A DNA stretch of 64,000 nucleotides from Bradyrhizobium sp. CIAT3101. GTDB taxonomy: Bacteria > Pseudomonadota > Alphaproteobacteria > Rhizobiales > Xanthobacteraceae. Positions within the stretch are counted from its first letter, which is position 1. Each line of letters opens with the position of its first letter. This document shows positions 47,585 to 55,573 of the stretch, in pieces. The notes below the pieces were generated by a model. It saw nothing but the letters and a program-made list of their open reading frames with translations. It was not told the DNA's origin and ran no database searches. Both the position numbers and the translations under genes were made by a program. The stretch covers positions 7,213,001-7,277,000 of the forward strand of contig NZ_CP121634.1 in NCBI RefSeq assembly GCF_029714945.1. Reading direction: 5' to 3'.

Positions 47585-48352
47585 TCACGGCTCCGCCAGC
47601 GGCAAGACCGCTCTCCCCTCCAGAATATTCCTCACCTCTTTTTTAGGCACGCGTGACTCATCATTGAGCATGAGGCCTGGCAGCAATCGCAGCGGCGCCC
47701 GGCCACCCTTGACGGCGCGCACCAGCACACGGATCGCAGGCCTTCCCGCTTCGCCATGAACCGGCAGGATCGACACGCTGCCGAAGCCGCGTGACAGCGC
47801 TGCCAAAACCTCCGCGACACCATCCGCACGCCAGATCAGGGTCAGCACGCCGTTCGATCGCAGCAGGCGTCGCGCGGCATGCACCCAGGCCTGCAGCGTT
47901 TCCTCGGTCGCGACATGCGCGGTGTGGCGCGCCTGGTCCGGCGAACCACGGTGCCGCGTGGCATCGTTGAAAGGCGGGTTCATCAACACGCAGTCGACGC
48001 TGTCGGGCATGAGCCCATGTGCCGCAAACGCCTGCGCATCCGCCGTGACGTCGAGCACAATCACCGCCGCGGCAATCGCATTCGCGGCCGCATTGGTGCG
48101 CGCGAGCCCGGCCAGTTCCGGATCGATCTCGACGAGGCCAAGATCGATCCCGGCCACGCGCCGGGCCAGCGCCAGCCCGGCCGTGCCAATGCCGGCGCCG
48201 AGATCGACCACACGGTCGCCAGCGCGGGCTTCGGTCGCAGCCGCAAGCAGAATCGCATCGTGCCCGGCGCGGTGGCCGGATCGCTTCTGCCGCAGGAGCA
48301 ACTGCCCGCCGAGAAAGGCGTCCTCGGTGATATCTGTGACGACGTCAATCAT
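47585..48352 (-). CDS. trmN6: tRNA1(Val) (adenine(37)-N6)-methyltransferase TrmN6-like
   Basis: SAM-dependent N6-adenine methyltransferase of 255 residues. The SAM loop is VVDLGAGIGTAGLALARR (48-65) and the catalytic NPPF motif is at 125-128 (CVLMNPPFND). The start EDAFLGGQLLLRQKRSGHRAGHDAILLAA matches the YfiC/TrmN6 branch, which methylates A37 of tRNA1-Val in E. coli. Target RNA in this organism is inferred. Its ATG lies within the last codons of the DUF2007 gene upstream, an 8-base overlap, so the two are coupled. Confidence 0.88.
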   Translation of the reverse strand: MIDVVTDITEDAFLGGQLLLRQKRSGHRAGHDAILLAAATEARAGDRVVDLGAGIGTAGLALARRVAGIDLGLVEIDPELAGLARTNAAANAIAAAVIVLDVTADAQAFAAHGLMPDSVDCVLMNPPFNDATRHRGSPDQARHTAHVATEETLQAWVHAARRLLRSNGVLTLIWRADGVAEVLAALSRGFGSVSILPVHGEAGRPAIRVLVRAVKGGRAPLRLLPGLMLNDESRVPKKEVRNILEGRAVLPLAEP

Positions 48353-48572
48353 CGCCGCGCAGTTCGTGGCTGAGCCCGGCCTCGGTCAGGAGTTGCCGGG
48401 CCTCGATGGCGTCGTCCTCATGGACCAGGATCCGCCGCGGCAGGACGCCGAGCGAGCCTTCGATGATGCTCATGTTCTGGTCCAGCACCAGGTGATGGAT
48501 GTTGGCGCCGTCCAGCAGCGCGCCGATCGCCGACACCAGCACGATATCGTTGGTCCGAACCAGTTCACGCAA
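48345..48572 (-). CDS. DUF2007 family protein
   Basis: A 75-residue protein: LRELVRTNDIVLVSAIGALLDGANIHHLVLDQNMSIIEGSLGVLPRRILVHEDDAIEARQLLTEAGL. The pattern of strand, helix, then ILVHEDDAIEARQLL is the DUF2007 (putative signal-transducing, ferredoxin-like fold) family. Start TTG at 48572 is chosen because AGGAGG lies 5 bases upstream; no ATG fits. Overlaps trmN6 by 8 bases, so it is the first gene of a two-gene operon divergent from the prenyl synthase gene. Confidence 0.8.
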   Translation of the reverse strand: MRELVRTNDIVLVSAIGALLDGANIHHLVLDQNMSIIEGSLGVLPRRILVHEDDAIEARQLLTEAGLSHELRGDD

Positions 48573-48701
48573 ACGAGCCTCCTGCCCGAAAGGGGTTAAG
48601 CTGCAAATGTCAATGGTTCCACAGGCCTTGCCGCATCCCCGTCCAGTTTCTATTGTCTTTCCATCAGAATAGCCCCTCCGGGGCAAATATTGGAGACCGG
48701 C

Positions 48702-49709
48702 GTGGCCGTCATCGTACCTTTCGAAACCCCCGGCGCGTCGATCGAAGAGCTGGTTGCCCTTGTCGCCCCCGATATGGAGCGCGTCAACGCCACGATCCTG
48801 TCGCGGACGGGCTCCGATGTGACCATGATCCCGGAAGTGGCCAACCATCTGATCTCCTCCGGCGGCAAGCGCCTGCGCCCGATGCTGACGCTCGCCATGG
48901 CCAATCTGGCCGGCTACACCGGCGACGGCCACATCAAGCTGGCGGCCTCCGTCGAGTTCATGCACACCGCGACCCTGCTCCACGACGACGTCGTCGACGA
49001 GAGCGAGATGCGCCGTGGCAAGCTCTCGGCGCGCATGCTCTGGGGCAATGAGGCCAGCGTGCTGGTCGGCGACTTCCTGCTCGGCCAGGCCTTCCGCATG
49101 ATGGTCGAGGTCGGCTCGCTGCGCGCGCTGGACATCCTTTCCGCGGCCGCCGCCACCATTGCCGAGGGCGAGGTGATGCAGCTCGCCGCCGCCAAGAACA
49201 CCGCGACCACCGAGGACGAATATCTCGCCGTGATCCGCGGCAAGACGGCCGAACTGTTCGCAGCCGCCTGCGAGGTCGGCCCTGTCATCGCCAACCGCCC
49301 GAAGGCCGAGCAGACCGCCTGCCGCTCGGTCGGCATGAATCTCGGTATCGCCTTCCAGCTCGTCGACGACGTGCTCGATTATGGCGGCAAGAGTGCAAAA
49401 CTCGGCAAGAACACCGGCGACGACTTCCGCGAAGGCAAGATCACCCTTCCCGTCGTGCTCGCCTTCCGCCGCGGCAACGACACCGAGCGCGCGTTCTGGA
49501 TCAGGGCGCTCGAGCGCGGCGAGATCGGCGACAGCGACCTCGATCATGCCATCGGCCTGATGAACAAGCACCGCGCGCTCGAGGACACAATCAGCCGCGC
49601 CCACCACTACGGCGCCATGGCCGTCGACGCGCTGGCGCTGTTCCCGTCCTCACCGATGAAGAGCGCGCTGGAGCAGGTCGTGGCGTTCTGCCTGGCACGG
49701 TCGCATTAG
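48702..49709 (+). CDS. ispB: Polyprenyl diphosphate synthase (octaprenyl/decaprenyl type)
   Basis: Chain-elongating trans-prenyltransferase, 335 residues, making the side chain of ubiquinone. The two aspartate-rich motifs are DDVVD (95-99, in LLHDDVVDESEMRRG) and DDVLD (222-226, in FQLVDDVLDYGG), with SSGGKRLRPML at 53-63. Two small residues at the fifth and fourth places before DDVVD would allow a long product; chain length (probably C50 in Bradyrhizobium, ubiquinone-10) is inferred. GTG at 48702 has GGAG 6-9 bases upstream and gives MAVIVPFETP; TTG at 48690 is the alternative. Confidence 0.95.
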   Translation: MAVIVPFETPGASIEELVALVAPDMERVNATILSRTGSDVTMIPEVANHLISSGGKRLRPMLTLAMANLAGYTGDGHIKLAASVEFMHTATLLHDDVVDESEMRRGKLSARMLWGNEASVLVGDFLLGQAFRMMVEVGSLRALDILSAAAATIAEGEVMQLAAAKNTATTEDEYLAVIRGKTAELFAAACEVGPVIANRPKAEQTACRSVGMNLGIAFQLVDDVLDYGGKSAKLGKNTGDDFREGKITLPVVLAFRRGNDTERAFWIRALERGEIGDSDLDHAIGLMNKHRALEDTISRAHHYGAMAVDALALFPSSPMKSALEQVVAFCLARSH

Positions 49710-49750
49710 GGCGCGATCGTCCTCTCTGTCTCTTCCGTACCGCTATCGGT

Positions 49751-49859
49751 CCCGTCATCCTGAGGTGCTCGCGCAGCGAGCCTCGAAGGATGCACGGCCG
49801 CGATACATCTGGGCCGTCGCCCTTCGAGGCTCGCTGTGCTCGCGCCTCAGGGTGACGGG
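49751..49859. repeat. Intergenic palindromic repeat (CATCCTGAGG type)
   Basis: CCCGTCATCCTGAGGTGCTCG...CGAGCCTCGAAGGATG on the left, inverted as CGCCCTTCGAGGCTCG...CGAGCACAG-like and CCTCAGGGTGACGGG on the right. Relative of the element at 9951. It occupies part of the 388-base gap after the prenyl synthase gene. Confidence 0.8.
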
Positions 49860-49914
49860 GTTAGATTGCACTCGCAAATGACGGAGTACAGCGCACGACC
49901 GCGCTCTCCCTCCC

Positions 49915-50046
49915 GTGTCCCGGACGCGCTGCAGCGTGAAACGCTGCTGCGCTGAGCCGGGACCCAAGCGACATCCAGCGATCAACAATCTGGGCCCCGG
50001 CTCTGCAGCGCACCGCTGAAGGAGCGCTGCGCCGCGTCCGGGGCAC
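49915..50046. repeat. Intergenic inverted repeat (GTGTCCCGGACGCG type)
   Basis: Left GTGTCCCGGACGCGCTGCAGCG mirrors right CGCTGCGCCGCGTCCGGGGCAC; inner AGCCGGGACCCA and TGGGCCCCGGCT also pair. With the element at 49751 it fills most of the gap; no gene is visible between 49710 and 50097. Confidence 0.8.
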
Positions 50047-50061
50047 AGCGGCAGCCAGTAA

Positions 50062-50076
50062 CTTGCATTTTGCAAG
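50062..50076. promoter_or_regulatory. Candidate HxlR operator
   Basis: CTTGCA-TTT-TGCAAG is a perfect 6-bp inverted repeat with a 3-base centre, centred 29 bp before the hxlR-type start codon, where an autoregulator could bind. Such winged-helix dimers use sites of this shape. Confidence 0.6.
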
Positions 50077-50097
50077 CCACTCACCTACCTTCCCGGC

Positions 50098-50613
50098 ATG
50101 CAGCCAAAATCCCCCTCGATCCTGGAATGCCCGGTCGGCCGCGCCGTGGAGACGGTCGGCGAGTGGTGGAGCATCTTGATCCTGCGGGATGCGTTTCAGG
50201 GCGCGACGCGGTTCGACGAGTTCGAGCGCAATCTCGGCATCGCGCCCAACATCCTGTCGCGGCGTCTCGCCCATCTCACCAAGACCGGCATGTTCGTCCG
50301 CCGCCGCTACCAGGAGCGGCCGCCGCGTCACGAATATGTGCTGACGGACAAGGCGCGGGATTTCTTCCCCGTGATCGCCACGCTGCTCGCCTGGGGCAAC
50401 AAGCATCTCGCGCCGAAGGGCGAATCCATCCTGCTGGCGAACCGGGACGATCGCCGGCCGCTCGATCCGGTCGTGGTCGATGCCGCCGACAGGCAGCCGA
50501 TCACGCTCGCCAACGCGGTGGTGATCGCGGGCCCCGGCGCGAGCCGCCTGATGCGACGGCGGCTCATTTCGCTCAAAGCCATGAACCCGGCGGTCGCGCC
50601 GGCTGGAGACTGA
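50098..50613 (+). CDS. HxlR family transcriptional regulator
   Basis: A 171-residue winged-helix protein. The HxlR domain is at about 10-105: CPVGRAVETVGEWWSILILRDAFQGATRFDEFERNLGIAPNILSRRLAHLTKTGMFVRRRYQERPPRHEYVLTDKARDFFPVIATLLAWGN is the complete family pattern. The extra C-terminal 60 residues are unassigned. HxlR proteins often sense aldehydes or redox state. It is followed after one base by a ketosynthase gene, then LysE and RidA genes, so these are likely targets; an inverted repeat lies just upstream. Confidence 0.93.
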   Translation: MQPKSPSILECPVGRAVETVGEWWSILILRDAFQGATRFDEFERNLGIAPNILSRRLAHLTKTGMFVRRRYQERPPRHEYVLTDKARDFFPVIATLLAWGNKHLAPKGESILLANRDDRRPLDPVVVDAADRQPITLANAVVIAGPGASRLMRRRLISLKAMNPAVAPAGD

Positions 50614-50614
50614 C

Positions 50615-51877
50615 ATGCGTCGTATCGTCGTGACGGGAATGGGCGCGGTGTCGCCGCTCGGCTGTGGTGTCGAATTGTCCTGGCGCCGGCTGCTCGCCGG
50701 ACAGAGCGGGTTGCGCCCGTTGCCCCAATGGTCGCAGGCGCTGCCCGCCCGCATTGCGGGTCTCGTGCCCGACAAGGCCGATGACGCCGATGGCGGCTTC
50801 GATCCGGCAGAGGCCGCCGCACCAAAAGATCAGCGCAAGATGGACCGCTTCATCCTGTTCGCGCTGCTCGCCACCGCAGAAGCGGTCGCGCAGGCCAAAT
50901 GGACGCCGCAGGATGCGGCATCGCTGGAGCGGACCGCGACCATCATCGGCTCCGGCGTCGGCGGCTTCCCTGCGATGGCGGAAGCGGTGCGCATCACCGA
51001 GCAGCGCGGCGCGCGCCGGCTCTCACCATTCACGATCCCCTCGTTCCTCGCCAATCTCGCCGCCGGCCACGTCTCGATCAAATACGGCTACAAGGGCGCG
51101 CTGGGCACGCCGGTCACGGCGTGTGCCGCTGGCGTACAGGCCATCGGCGATGCGGCGCGCATGATCCGCGCCGGCGAGGTCGATGTCGCGATCTGCGGCG
51201 GTGCGGAAGCCTGCATCGACATCGTCAGCCTCGGCGGCTTTGCCGCAGCCCGCGCGCTGTCGAGCGGATTCAACGACGAGCCCACGCGCGCCTCGCGCCC
51301 GTTCGATCGCGACCGCGACGGTTTTGTGATGGGCGAAGGCGCGGGCATTCTCGTGATCGAGGAACTGGAACATGCGCTTGCGCGCGGCGCCACGCCGATC
51401 GCCGAGATTGTCGGGTACGGCACCACCGCGGATGCCTATCACATGACGTCGGGGCCGCCCGATGGCGACGGCGCCCGCCGCGCGATGGAGATCGCGCTGC
51501 GGCAGGCGAACCTTGCACCGGCGGATCTGCAGCACCTCAACGCGCATGCGACGTCGACACCGGCCGGCGACGAGAGCGAGCTCGGCGCGATCGGGGCGCT
51601 GTTCGGCCGCAGCCGCTCCATTGCGGTGAGCGCGACCAAATCGGCCACCGGTCATCTGCTCGGCGCCGCCGGCGGGCTGGAGGCGATCTTTACCGTGCTC
51701 GCCTTGCGCGACCAGATCGCGCCGCCGACGCTCAATTTTGAAAACCCGGACGGACACGCTGACGGCATCGACATCGTCGCAGGCAGCGCACGGCCGATGC
51801 CCATGCTCAACGCCATCTCCAACGGCTTCGGCTTCGGCGGGGTGAATGCCAGCGCGATCTTCCGCCGCATGGGCTGA
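50615..51877 (+). CDS. Beta-ketoacyl synthase (FabF/KAS II-like)
   Basis: A 420-residue thiolase-fold condensing enzyme. Catalytic triad visible: Cys170 in VTACAAGVQA, His in NAHATSTPAGD (about 310) and His in SATGHLLGAAG (about 345); C terminus SNGFGFGGVNASAIFRR. No acyl carrier protein, reductase or fabG gene is next to it, so it is probably not the housekeeping FabF; a role in a special acyl chain is possible. It starts one base after the HxlR gene's stop, a coupled arrangement unusual for a fatty-acid gene. Confidence 0.92.
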   Translation: MRRIVVTGMGAVSPLGCGVELSWRRLLAGQSGLRPLPQWSQALPARIAGLVPDKADDADGGFDPAEAAAPKDQRKMDRFILFALLATAEAVAQAKWTPQDAASLERTATIIGSGVGGFPAMAEAVRITEQRGARRLSPFTIPSFLANLAAGHVSIKYGYKGALGTPVTACAAGVQAIGDAARMIRAGEVDVAICGGAEACIDIVSLGGFAAARALSSGFNDEPTRASRPFDRDRDGFVMGEGAGILVIEELEHALARGATPIAEIVGYGTTADAYHMTSGPPDGDGARRAMEIALRQANLAPADLQHLNAHATSTPAGDESELGAIGALFGRSRSIAVSATKSATGHLLGAAGGLEAIFTVLALRDQIAPPTLNFENPDGHADGIDIVAGSARPMPMLNAISNGFGFGGVNASAIFRRMG

Positions 51878-51920
51878 CGGCAGGCCTTGCAATCGCGGCG
51901 CGCTGCGCTACCAAACTGGC

Positions 51921-52553
51921 ATGATTGATACGAACCTCTGGCTGTTCCTCGCAGCCGCTCTCGTCATCGCCGCCGTCCCCGGCCCCGGCATCTTTTATGT
52001 CGCGGCGCGAACCTTGTCGGAAGGGCGCGCCAGCGGCTTTGCCTCGACCGCCGGCACGGCGCTGGGCGGATTGGTCCATGTCGTCGCGGGCAGTCTCGGC
52101 ATTTCCGCGATCATCCTGGCGAGCGCCGAGCTATTCGCCGTCGTGAAGTTCGTTGGCGCGCTGTATCTGGTCTGGCTCGGCATCAAGACCTTTCGCAGTG
52201 CCGGCCGGACGCTATCGCTCGCGAGCGAGCCCGTCGGCGACAAGCGCGCGTTCCGTGACGGCGTGCTGGTCGAGGCGTTGAACCCCAAGACCGCGGCGTT
52301 CTTCCTCGCCTTCATTCCGCAATTCCTCGATCCCGCGGGAGCGAGCCCGACGCTGCAATTCATCGCGCTCGGCGCCATCTCGGTGACACTGAACACGCTC
52401 GCCGATGTCGTCGTGGTGCTGATGGCGTCCGCGACCCGCACGCAGTTGATCGGTCGGCCACATCTGATGCGCCGCCTCACGCAGGGCTCCGGCGTCTTCA
52501 TTGCCGGCCTCGGCGTCTCGCTCGCGCTGGCCCGGCGACCGGTGAATGGATAG
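51921..52553 (+). CDS. LysE/RhtB family translocator
   Basis: A 210-residue inner-membrane exporter with six hydrophobic segments. Family marks are WLFLAAALVIAAVPGPGIFYVAARTLSEGRASGF near the N terminus and FRDGVLVEALNPKTAAFFLAFIPQFLDP in the middle. Members export amino acids or homoserine lactone-like compounds; the substrate is unknown. ATG at 51921 is used. It lies 43 bases after the ketosynthase gene and 21 bases before the RidA gene, so all four genes from 50098 may be one unit. Confidence 0.9.
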   Translation: MIDTNLWLFLAAALVIAAVPGPGIFYVAARTLSEGRASGFASTAGTALGGLVHVVAGSLGISAIILASAELFAVVKFVGALYLVWLGIKTFRSAGRTLSLASEPVGDKRAFRDGVLVEALNPKTAAFFLAFIPQFLDPAGASPTLQFIALGAISVTLNTLADVVVVLMASATRTQLIGRPHLMRRLTQGSGVFIAGLGVSLALARRPVNG

Positions 52554-52574
52554 CAAAATGGAACGAGACCGACG

Positions 52575-52967
52575 ATGACATCACGGGTCGAAACGCTGAC
52601 GCCGCCGAACACACCCAAACCGATCGGGCCCTATAACCACATCGCCAAGGTCGGTGAGAACATCTGGATCGGCGGGACCGCGGGCTTTGATCCGGCAACA
52701 GGACAATTGGCCGGCTCCGACGTCGGCTCTCAGACGCGGCAAATCTTCAAATCGTTCGCGGTCATGCTGGAGGCGGTCGACTCGGACCTCAACCATGTCA
52801 CTCACATCAACGTGTTTCTCCAGCAGATGTCGGACTTCGATGCGATGAACGCGGCCTATGTCGAGATGATGGGAGAGCACAGACCCGCGCGCACGGTGTT
52901 TTCTGTCCGCGAGCTGCCAAAGCCCGGCGTGTTGCTGACCATGAACCTGACGGCCGTGACGCGATAG
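52575..52967 (+). CDS. RidA family protein (YjgF/enamine deaminase)
   Basis: A 130-residue trimeric RidA-type protein. RidA hydrolyses reactive enamine/imine intermediates (for example 2-aminoacrylate). Visible marks are PKPIGPYNHIAKVGENIWIGGTAG, the helix TRQIFKSFAVMLEAVDSDLNHVTHINVFLQQMSDFDAMNAAY and the C-terminal PARTVFSVRELPKPGVLLTMNLTAV. The binding arginine is in RPARTVF; the usual ligand Glu near the C terminus is not obvious, so it may belong to a non-archetypal subfamily. Last gene of the HxlR-ketosynthase-LysE series. Confidence 0.88.
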   Translation: MTSRVETLTPPNTPKPIGPYNHIAKVGENIWIGGTAGFDPATGQLAGSDVGSQTRQIFKSFAVMLEAVDSDLNHVTHINVFLQQMSDFDAMNAAYVEMMGEHRPARTVFSVRELPKPGVLLTMNLTAVTR

Positions 52968-52981
52968 GCGGCTTGAAAAGA

Positions 52982-53003
52982 GAAAGGGGCCGAAGCCCCT
53001 TTC
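52982..53003 (-). terminator. Terminator hairpin between convergent genes
   Basis: GAAAGGGGC-CGAA-GCCCCTTTC is a perfect 9-bp stem with tetraloop. On the minus strand TCTTTTC follows, so it mainly ends the His/Trp-rich gene; it may also slow reading from the plus-strand RidA gene. Confidence 0.75.
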
Positions 53004-53010
53004 CCGGATT

Positions 53011-53289
53011 TCACCACTGATGCCAGTGGTGCCAATGATGCCAGCGGTGCCAGCGCCAGCCGTCGCCCCAATGATGGTGCCAGCCGTAACCACCCCAATA
53101 ATGCGGGTGATAATAGCCGCCGCCGTAATAATGGCGGTGCCAGCAATGGCCCCATTCGTTGCAGATGTAGCCGGCCGGAACGACGCCCGACGCACCGGGG
53201 ACGTCGATCGGCTGCGCCGATGCTGCTCCGGTGGACAAGGCGACACCACCGAGAGCGGCGAGGCCGACGAACGCAGAAACGAGTTTCAT
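53011..53289 (-). CDS. Exported His/Trp/Gly-rich small protein
   Basis: A 92-residue protein with a signal peptide (about 1-26, ending GAASA) and a mature part whose last 49 residues contain 14 His and 11 Trp plus many Gly and Tyr, in repeats such as WHHW and HYYGGGYYHPHYW. Two cysteines (ICNEWGHC) precede it. It could bind Cu, Zn or Ni, or be an envelope adhesin, but no family is recognised firmly. ATG at 53289 is chosen because AGGAGG lies 8 bases upstream; GTG 53298 overlaps that site. A hairpin terminator follows. Confidence 0.8.
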   Translation of the reverse strand: MKLVSAFVGLAALGGVALSTGAASAQPIDVPGASGVVPAGYICNEWGHCWHRHYYGGGYYHPHYWGGYGWHHHWGDGWRWHRWHHWHHWHQW

Positions 53290-53469
53290 GATTTTCACCT
53301 CCTAACATTCGTTGGAGGCGGTGAACGACGAGCGCGTTCGGTGGCTTACGAAGGTTTAACGCCGATGAACAAGCTGTCCGATCCGTCATGACTTGCCGAG
53401 ATGTAACGCGCGCAATTCGAACGAGGCATCGCCAAGAGCTCACCCATTGATGTTGCGATGGAGGGTTCG

Positions 53470-53640
53470 ATGAAGATGATGTCCTGGTCGCGTTATCACC
53501 TCCTGCCAAATTCGTTGTCGCGTGCCGCGCGCGCTGCGAAGCTATTCAAGATCCGGCAACGCAACCGCTGGGCGTATCAGCCGACGCCCACCCGGCCCGG
53601 CACCGAAGCCGGCATGACCGCGCGCTTGCTTGTCGAATGA
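53470..53640 (+). CDS. Small basic hypothetical protein (tentative)
   Basis: A 56-residue Arg-rich frame: MKMMSWSRYHLLPNSLSRAARAAKLFKIRQRNRWAYQ. GGAGGG lies 5-10 bases before ATG 53470 (53458 is the longer start). It fits between the His/Trp-rich gene and the hydrolase gene. I see no domain; it may be a real small protein or a chance frame. Confidence 0.3.
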   Translation: MKMMSWSRYHLLPNSLSRAARAAKLFKIRQRNRWAYQPTPTRPGTEAGMTARLLVE

Positions 53641-53659
53641 CCGGCAGCAGGCTAGTTCA

Positions 53660-54565
53660 ATGCAGTCTTACCCGGTAGTCGAGGAACGCGGCCAGATGCT
53701 CGCCCCGCAAAGTCGCAATTACGAGTCCCACGGACTGCGCCTGCATTACGCCGACTGGGGCAACGAGAGCGCATCGCCACTCATCCTGGTACATGGCGGC
53801 CGCGATCATTGCCGGAGCTGGGATGCCATCGCGCGCTCGTTGCAGCCGCACTTCCATGTGATCGCGCCCGATCTGCGTGGCCACGGCGATTCCGACTGGA
53901 CCAAGGGCGGCAGCTACGCGCTGACGGAGTATGTCTACGATCTCGCCCAGCTCGTCCGCAGCATCGCAGCGCCTCACGTGACGCTCATCGGCCATTCCAT
54001 GGGTGGCATGGTGAGCCTGATCTTTTCAGGCGCATTCCCCGAGCAGGTCACCAAGCTCGTCGTTCTCGACGGCGTGACGATGCTGCCTGATGCGCCAAAG
54101 CCCCCGACGCATGAGCGCATCGGCAAGTGGGTCAGCCAGCTCGACAGGCTGCACGATCGCACGCCGCGGCGCTATGCGACCCTCGAGGACGCGGCCGCGC
54201 AGATGGTGCTTCACAACAGGCGCCTCGCCCGCGACCTCGCGCTGCACCTTGCCACGCACGGCGCGCGCCGGAACGAGGACGGCACCTATAGCTGGAAGTT
54301 TGATCCCTACCAGCGCGCCTCCGCGCCGCATCGGCTGTGGCCGGACGACCACGTCGCGCTGTGGTCGCGCATCACGTGCCCGACGTTGCTATTGAATGCG
54401 GGCGAAAGCTTTCTCGCCGGCGCCCGCGCCGCGGGCCTGGAACGCTATTTCCAGCAGGCGCGCATCGCGACCATCGCCGGCGCCGGGCACTGGTTGCAGC
54501 ACGACAAGCCGGAGGAGGTGCTGGGTGAGATCCGGCAGTTTCTCGGGCTTGAGAGCGTCGGCTAG
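53660..54565 (+). CDS. Alpha/beta fold hydrolase
   Basis: A 301-residue hydrolase. The nucleophile elbow GHSMGGM with its Ser and the late GAGHWLQHDKPEE with the catalytic His are clear; the oxyanion region is LILVHGGRDHCRSWDAIARSL and VIAPDLRGHGDSDWT. A cap region fills about 150-230. The substrate cannot be told; esterase or C-C hydrolase are both possible. Start ATG 53660 is used with an AGG 8 bases before; ATG 53696 has GAGGAA upstream and is an alternative. A two-armed repeat lies right after the stop. Confidence 0.88.
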   Translation: MQSYPVVEERGQMLAPQSRNYESHGLRLHYADWGNESASPLILVHGGRDHCRSWDAIARSLQPHFHVIAPDLRGHGDSDWTKGGSYALTEYVYDLAQLVRSIAAPHVTLIGHSMGGMVSLIFSGAFPEQVTKLVVLDGVTMLPDAPKPPTHERIGKWVSQLDRLHDRTPRRYATLEDAAAQMVLHNRRLARDLALHLATHGARRNEDGTYSWKFDPYQRASAPHRLWPDDHVALWSRITCPTLLLNAGESFLAGARAAGLERYFQQARIATIAGAGHWLQHDKPEEVLGEIRQFLGLESVG

Positions 54566-54574
54566 CGACGCTGG

Positions 54575-54653
54575 CGTAGGGTGGGCAAAGCGAAGCGTGC
54601 CCGCCACATGATGATGGTGGGCACGGCGCTAGCGCGCCTTTGCCCACCCTACG
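54575..54653. repeat. Two-armed palindromic repeat, copy 4 (short arm left)
   Basis: Short arm GTGGGCAAAGCGAAGCGTGCCC first, long arm inverted second, with the smallest spacer of the five copies (about 9 bases, rich in ATG triplets). Lies between the convergent hydrolase and ispE genes. Confidence 0.9.
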
Positions 54654-54663
54654 GCAGCTGCGC

Positions 54664-55548
54664 CTAGCTCAACGTCCCCGCATGCACCCACCAGCCGGGA
54701 TGGTCGCGCCGGATCTTTTCGGCGGCAGCGTGCGCATCATTCGCCGCACCGTAGATCGCAAAACAGGTCGCGCCCGAGCCGGACATCCGCGCGAGCTTGA
54801 CGCCGGCGGACGAGCGCAAAGCGCCCAGCACGTCACCGATGACGGGTTCGATGCGCAGTGCAGGGGCTTCGAGGTCGTTGGCGACGGTTTCGAGAACCTC
54901 GACCCAATCCGAAATCGAGCCGCCCTGCTCCGGCCAGGCCGGAGCTTCCAGCACATCGGTCGGGCCAACCAGCAATTCGCCGTTGCGCAGGCCCAACTCC
55001 CTGAACACGTCCTTGGTCGCGACCGGCACGCGCGGATTGACCATCACGCAAGGCATGCTCGGCAACGCCAGCGGCAGCAGCTGCTCGCCGACGCCGGTCA
55101 TGTCGCAGGCCCGAGAGAACAGGCACACCGGAACGTCGGCCCCGGTCGCAAGCGCGACCTGCTGCAGGCGGGGATCATCGAGCGGGAGATCGTTGAGGCG
55201 CGCGAGAAGACGCAGCGCCGCCGCCGCATCGGCCGAGCCGCCGCCGATACCGGCTGCCACCGGCAGGACCTTGTCGAGCGCGAAGGCGCCGAGCTTCAAA
55301 TTCGGCACCGCGTCCGCCAGCAGCTTGGCGGCCTTGAACACGAGATTGTCTGATGTTTCGCCGCAGGCCGCGGCGAGCGGCCCCGTGGTCGCAAGCCTGA
55401 GCTCGCCCCCCGGCTCCAGCGTGAGCCGGTCGGCACAATCGGCAAACGCAACCACGCTTTCGAGATCATGATAGCCGTCGGCACGACGGCCGACCACGCG
55501 AAGGCTCAGATTGACCTTCGCGCGCCCTTCTTCAACCAACGCCGGCAT
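54664..55548 (-). CDS. ispE: 4-diphosphocytidyl-2-C-methyl-D-erythritol kinase
   Basis: GHMP kinase of the non-mevalonate isoprenoid pathway. The 294 residues show RAKVNLSLRVVGRRADGYHDLESVVAF at the N terminus, the ATP loop PVAAGIGGGSADAAAALR, and the C-terminal LARMSGSGATCFAIYG. ATG at 55548 is preferred to GTG 55569 because homologues begin with this Met and the upstream stop lies close by. The TPR gene upstream on the same strand ends 26 bases before the ATG, so a shared transcript is likely. Confidence 0.95.
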   Translation of the reverse strand: MPALVEEGRAKVNLSLRVVGRRADGYHDLESVVAFADCADRLTLEPGGELRLATTGPLAAACGETSDNLVFKAAKLLADAVPNLKLGAFALDKVLPVAAGIGGGSADAAAALRLLARLNDLPLDDPRLQQVALATGADVPVCLFSRACDMTGVGEQLLPLALPSMPCVMVNPRVPVATKDVFRELGLRNGELLVGPTDVLEAPAWPEQGGSISDWVEVLETVANDLEAPALRIEPVIGDVLGALRSSAGVKLARMSGSGATCFAIYGAANDAHAAAEKIRRDHPGWWVHAGTLS

Positions 55549-55573
55549 CGGCGATACGCCCCCAGTCACTCAG

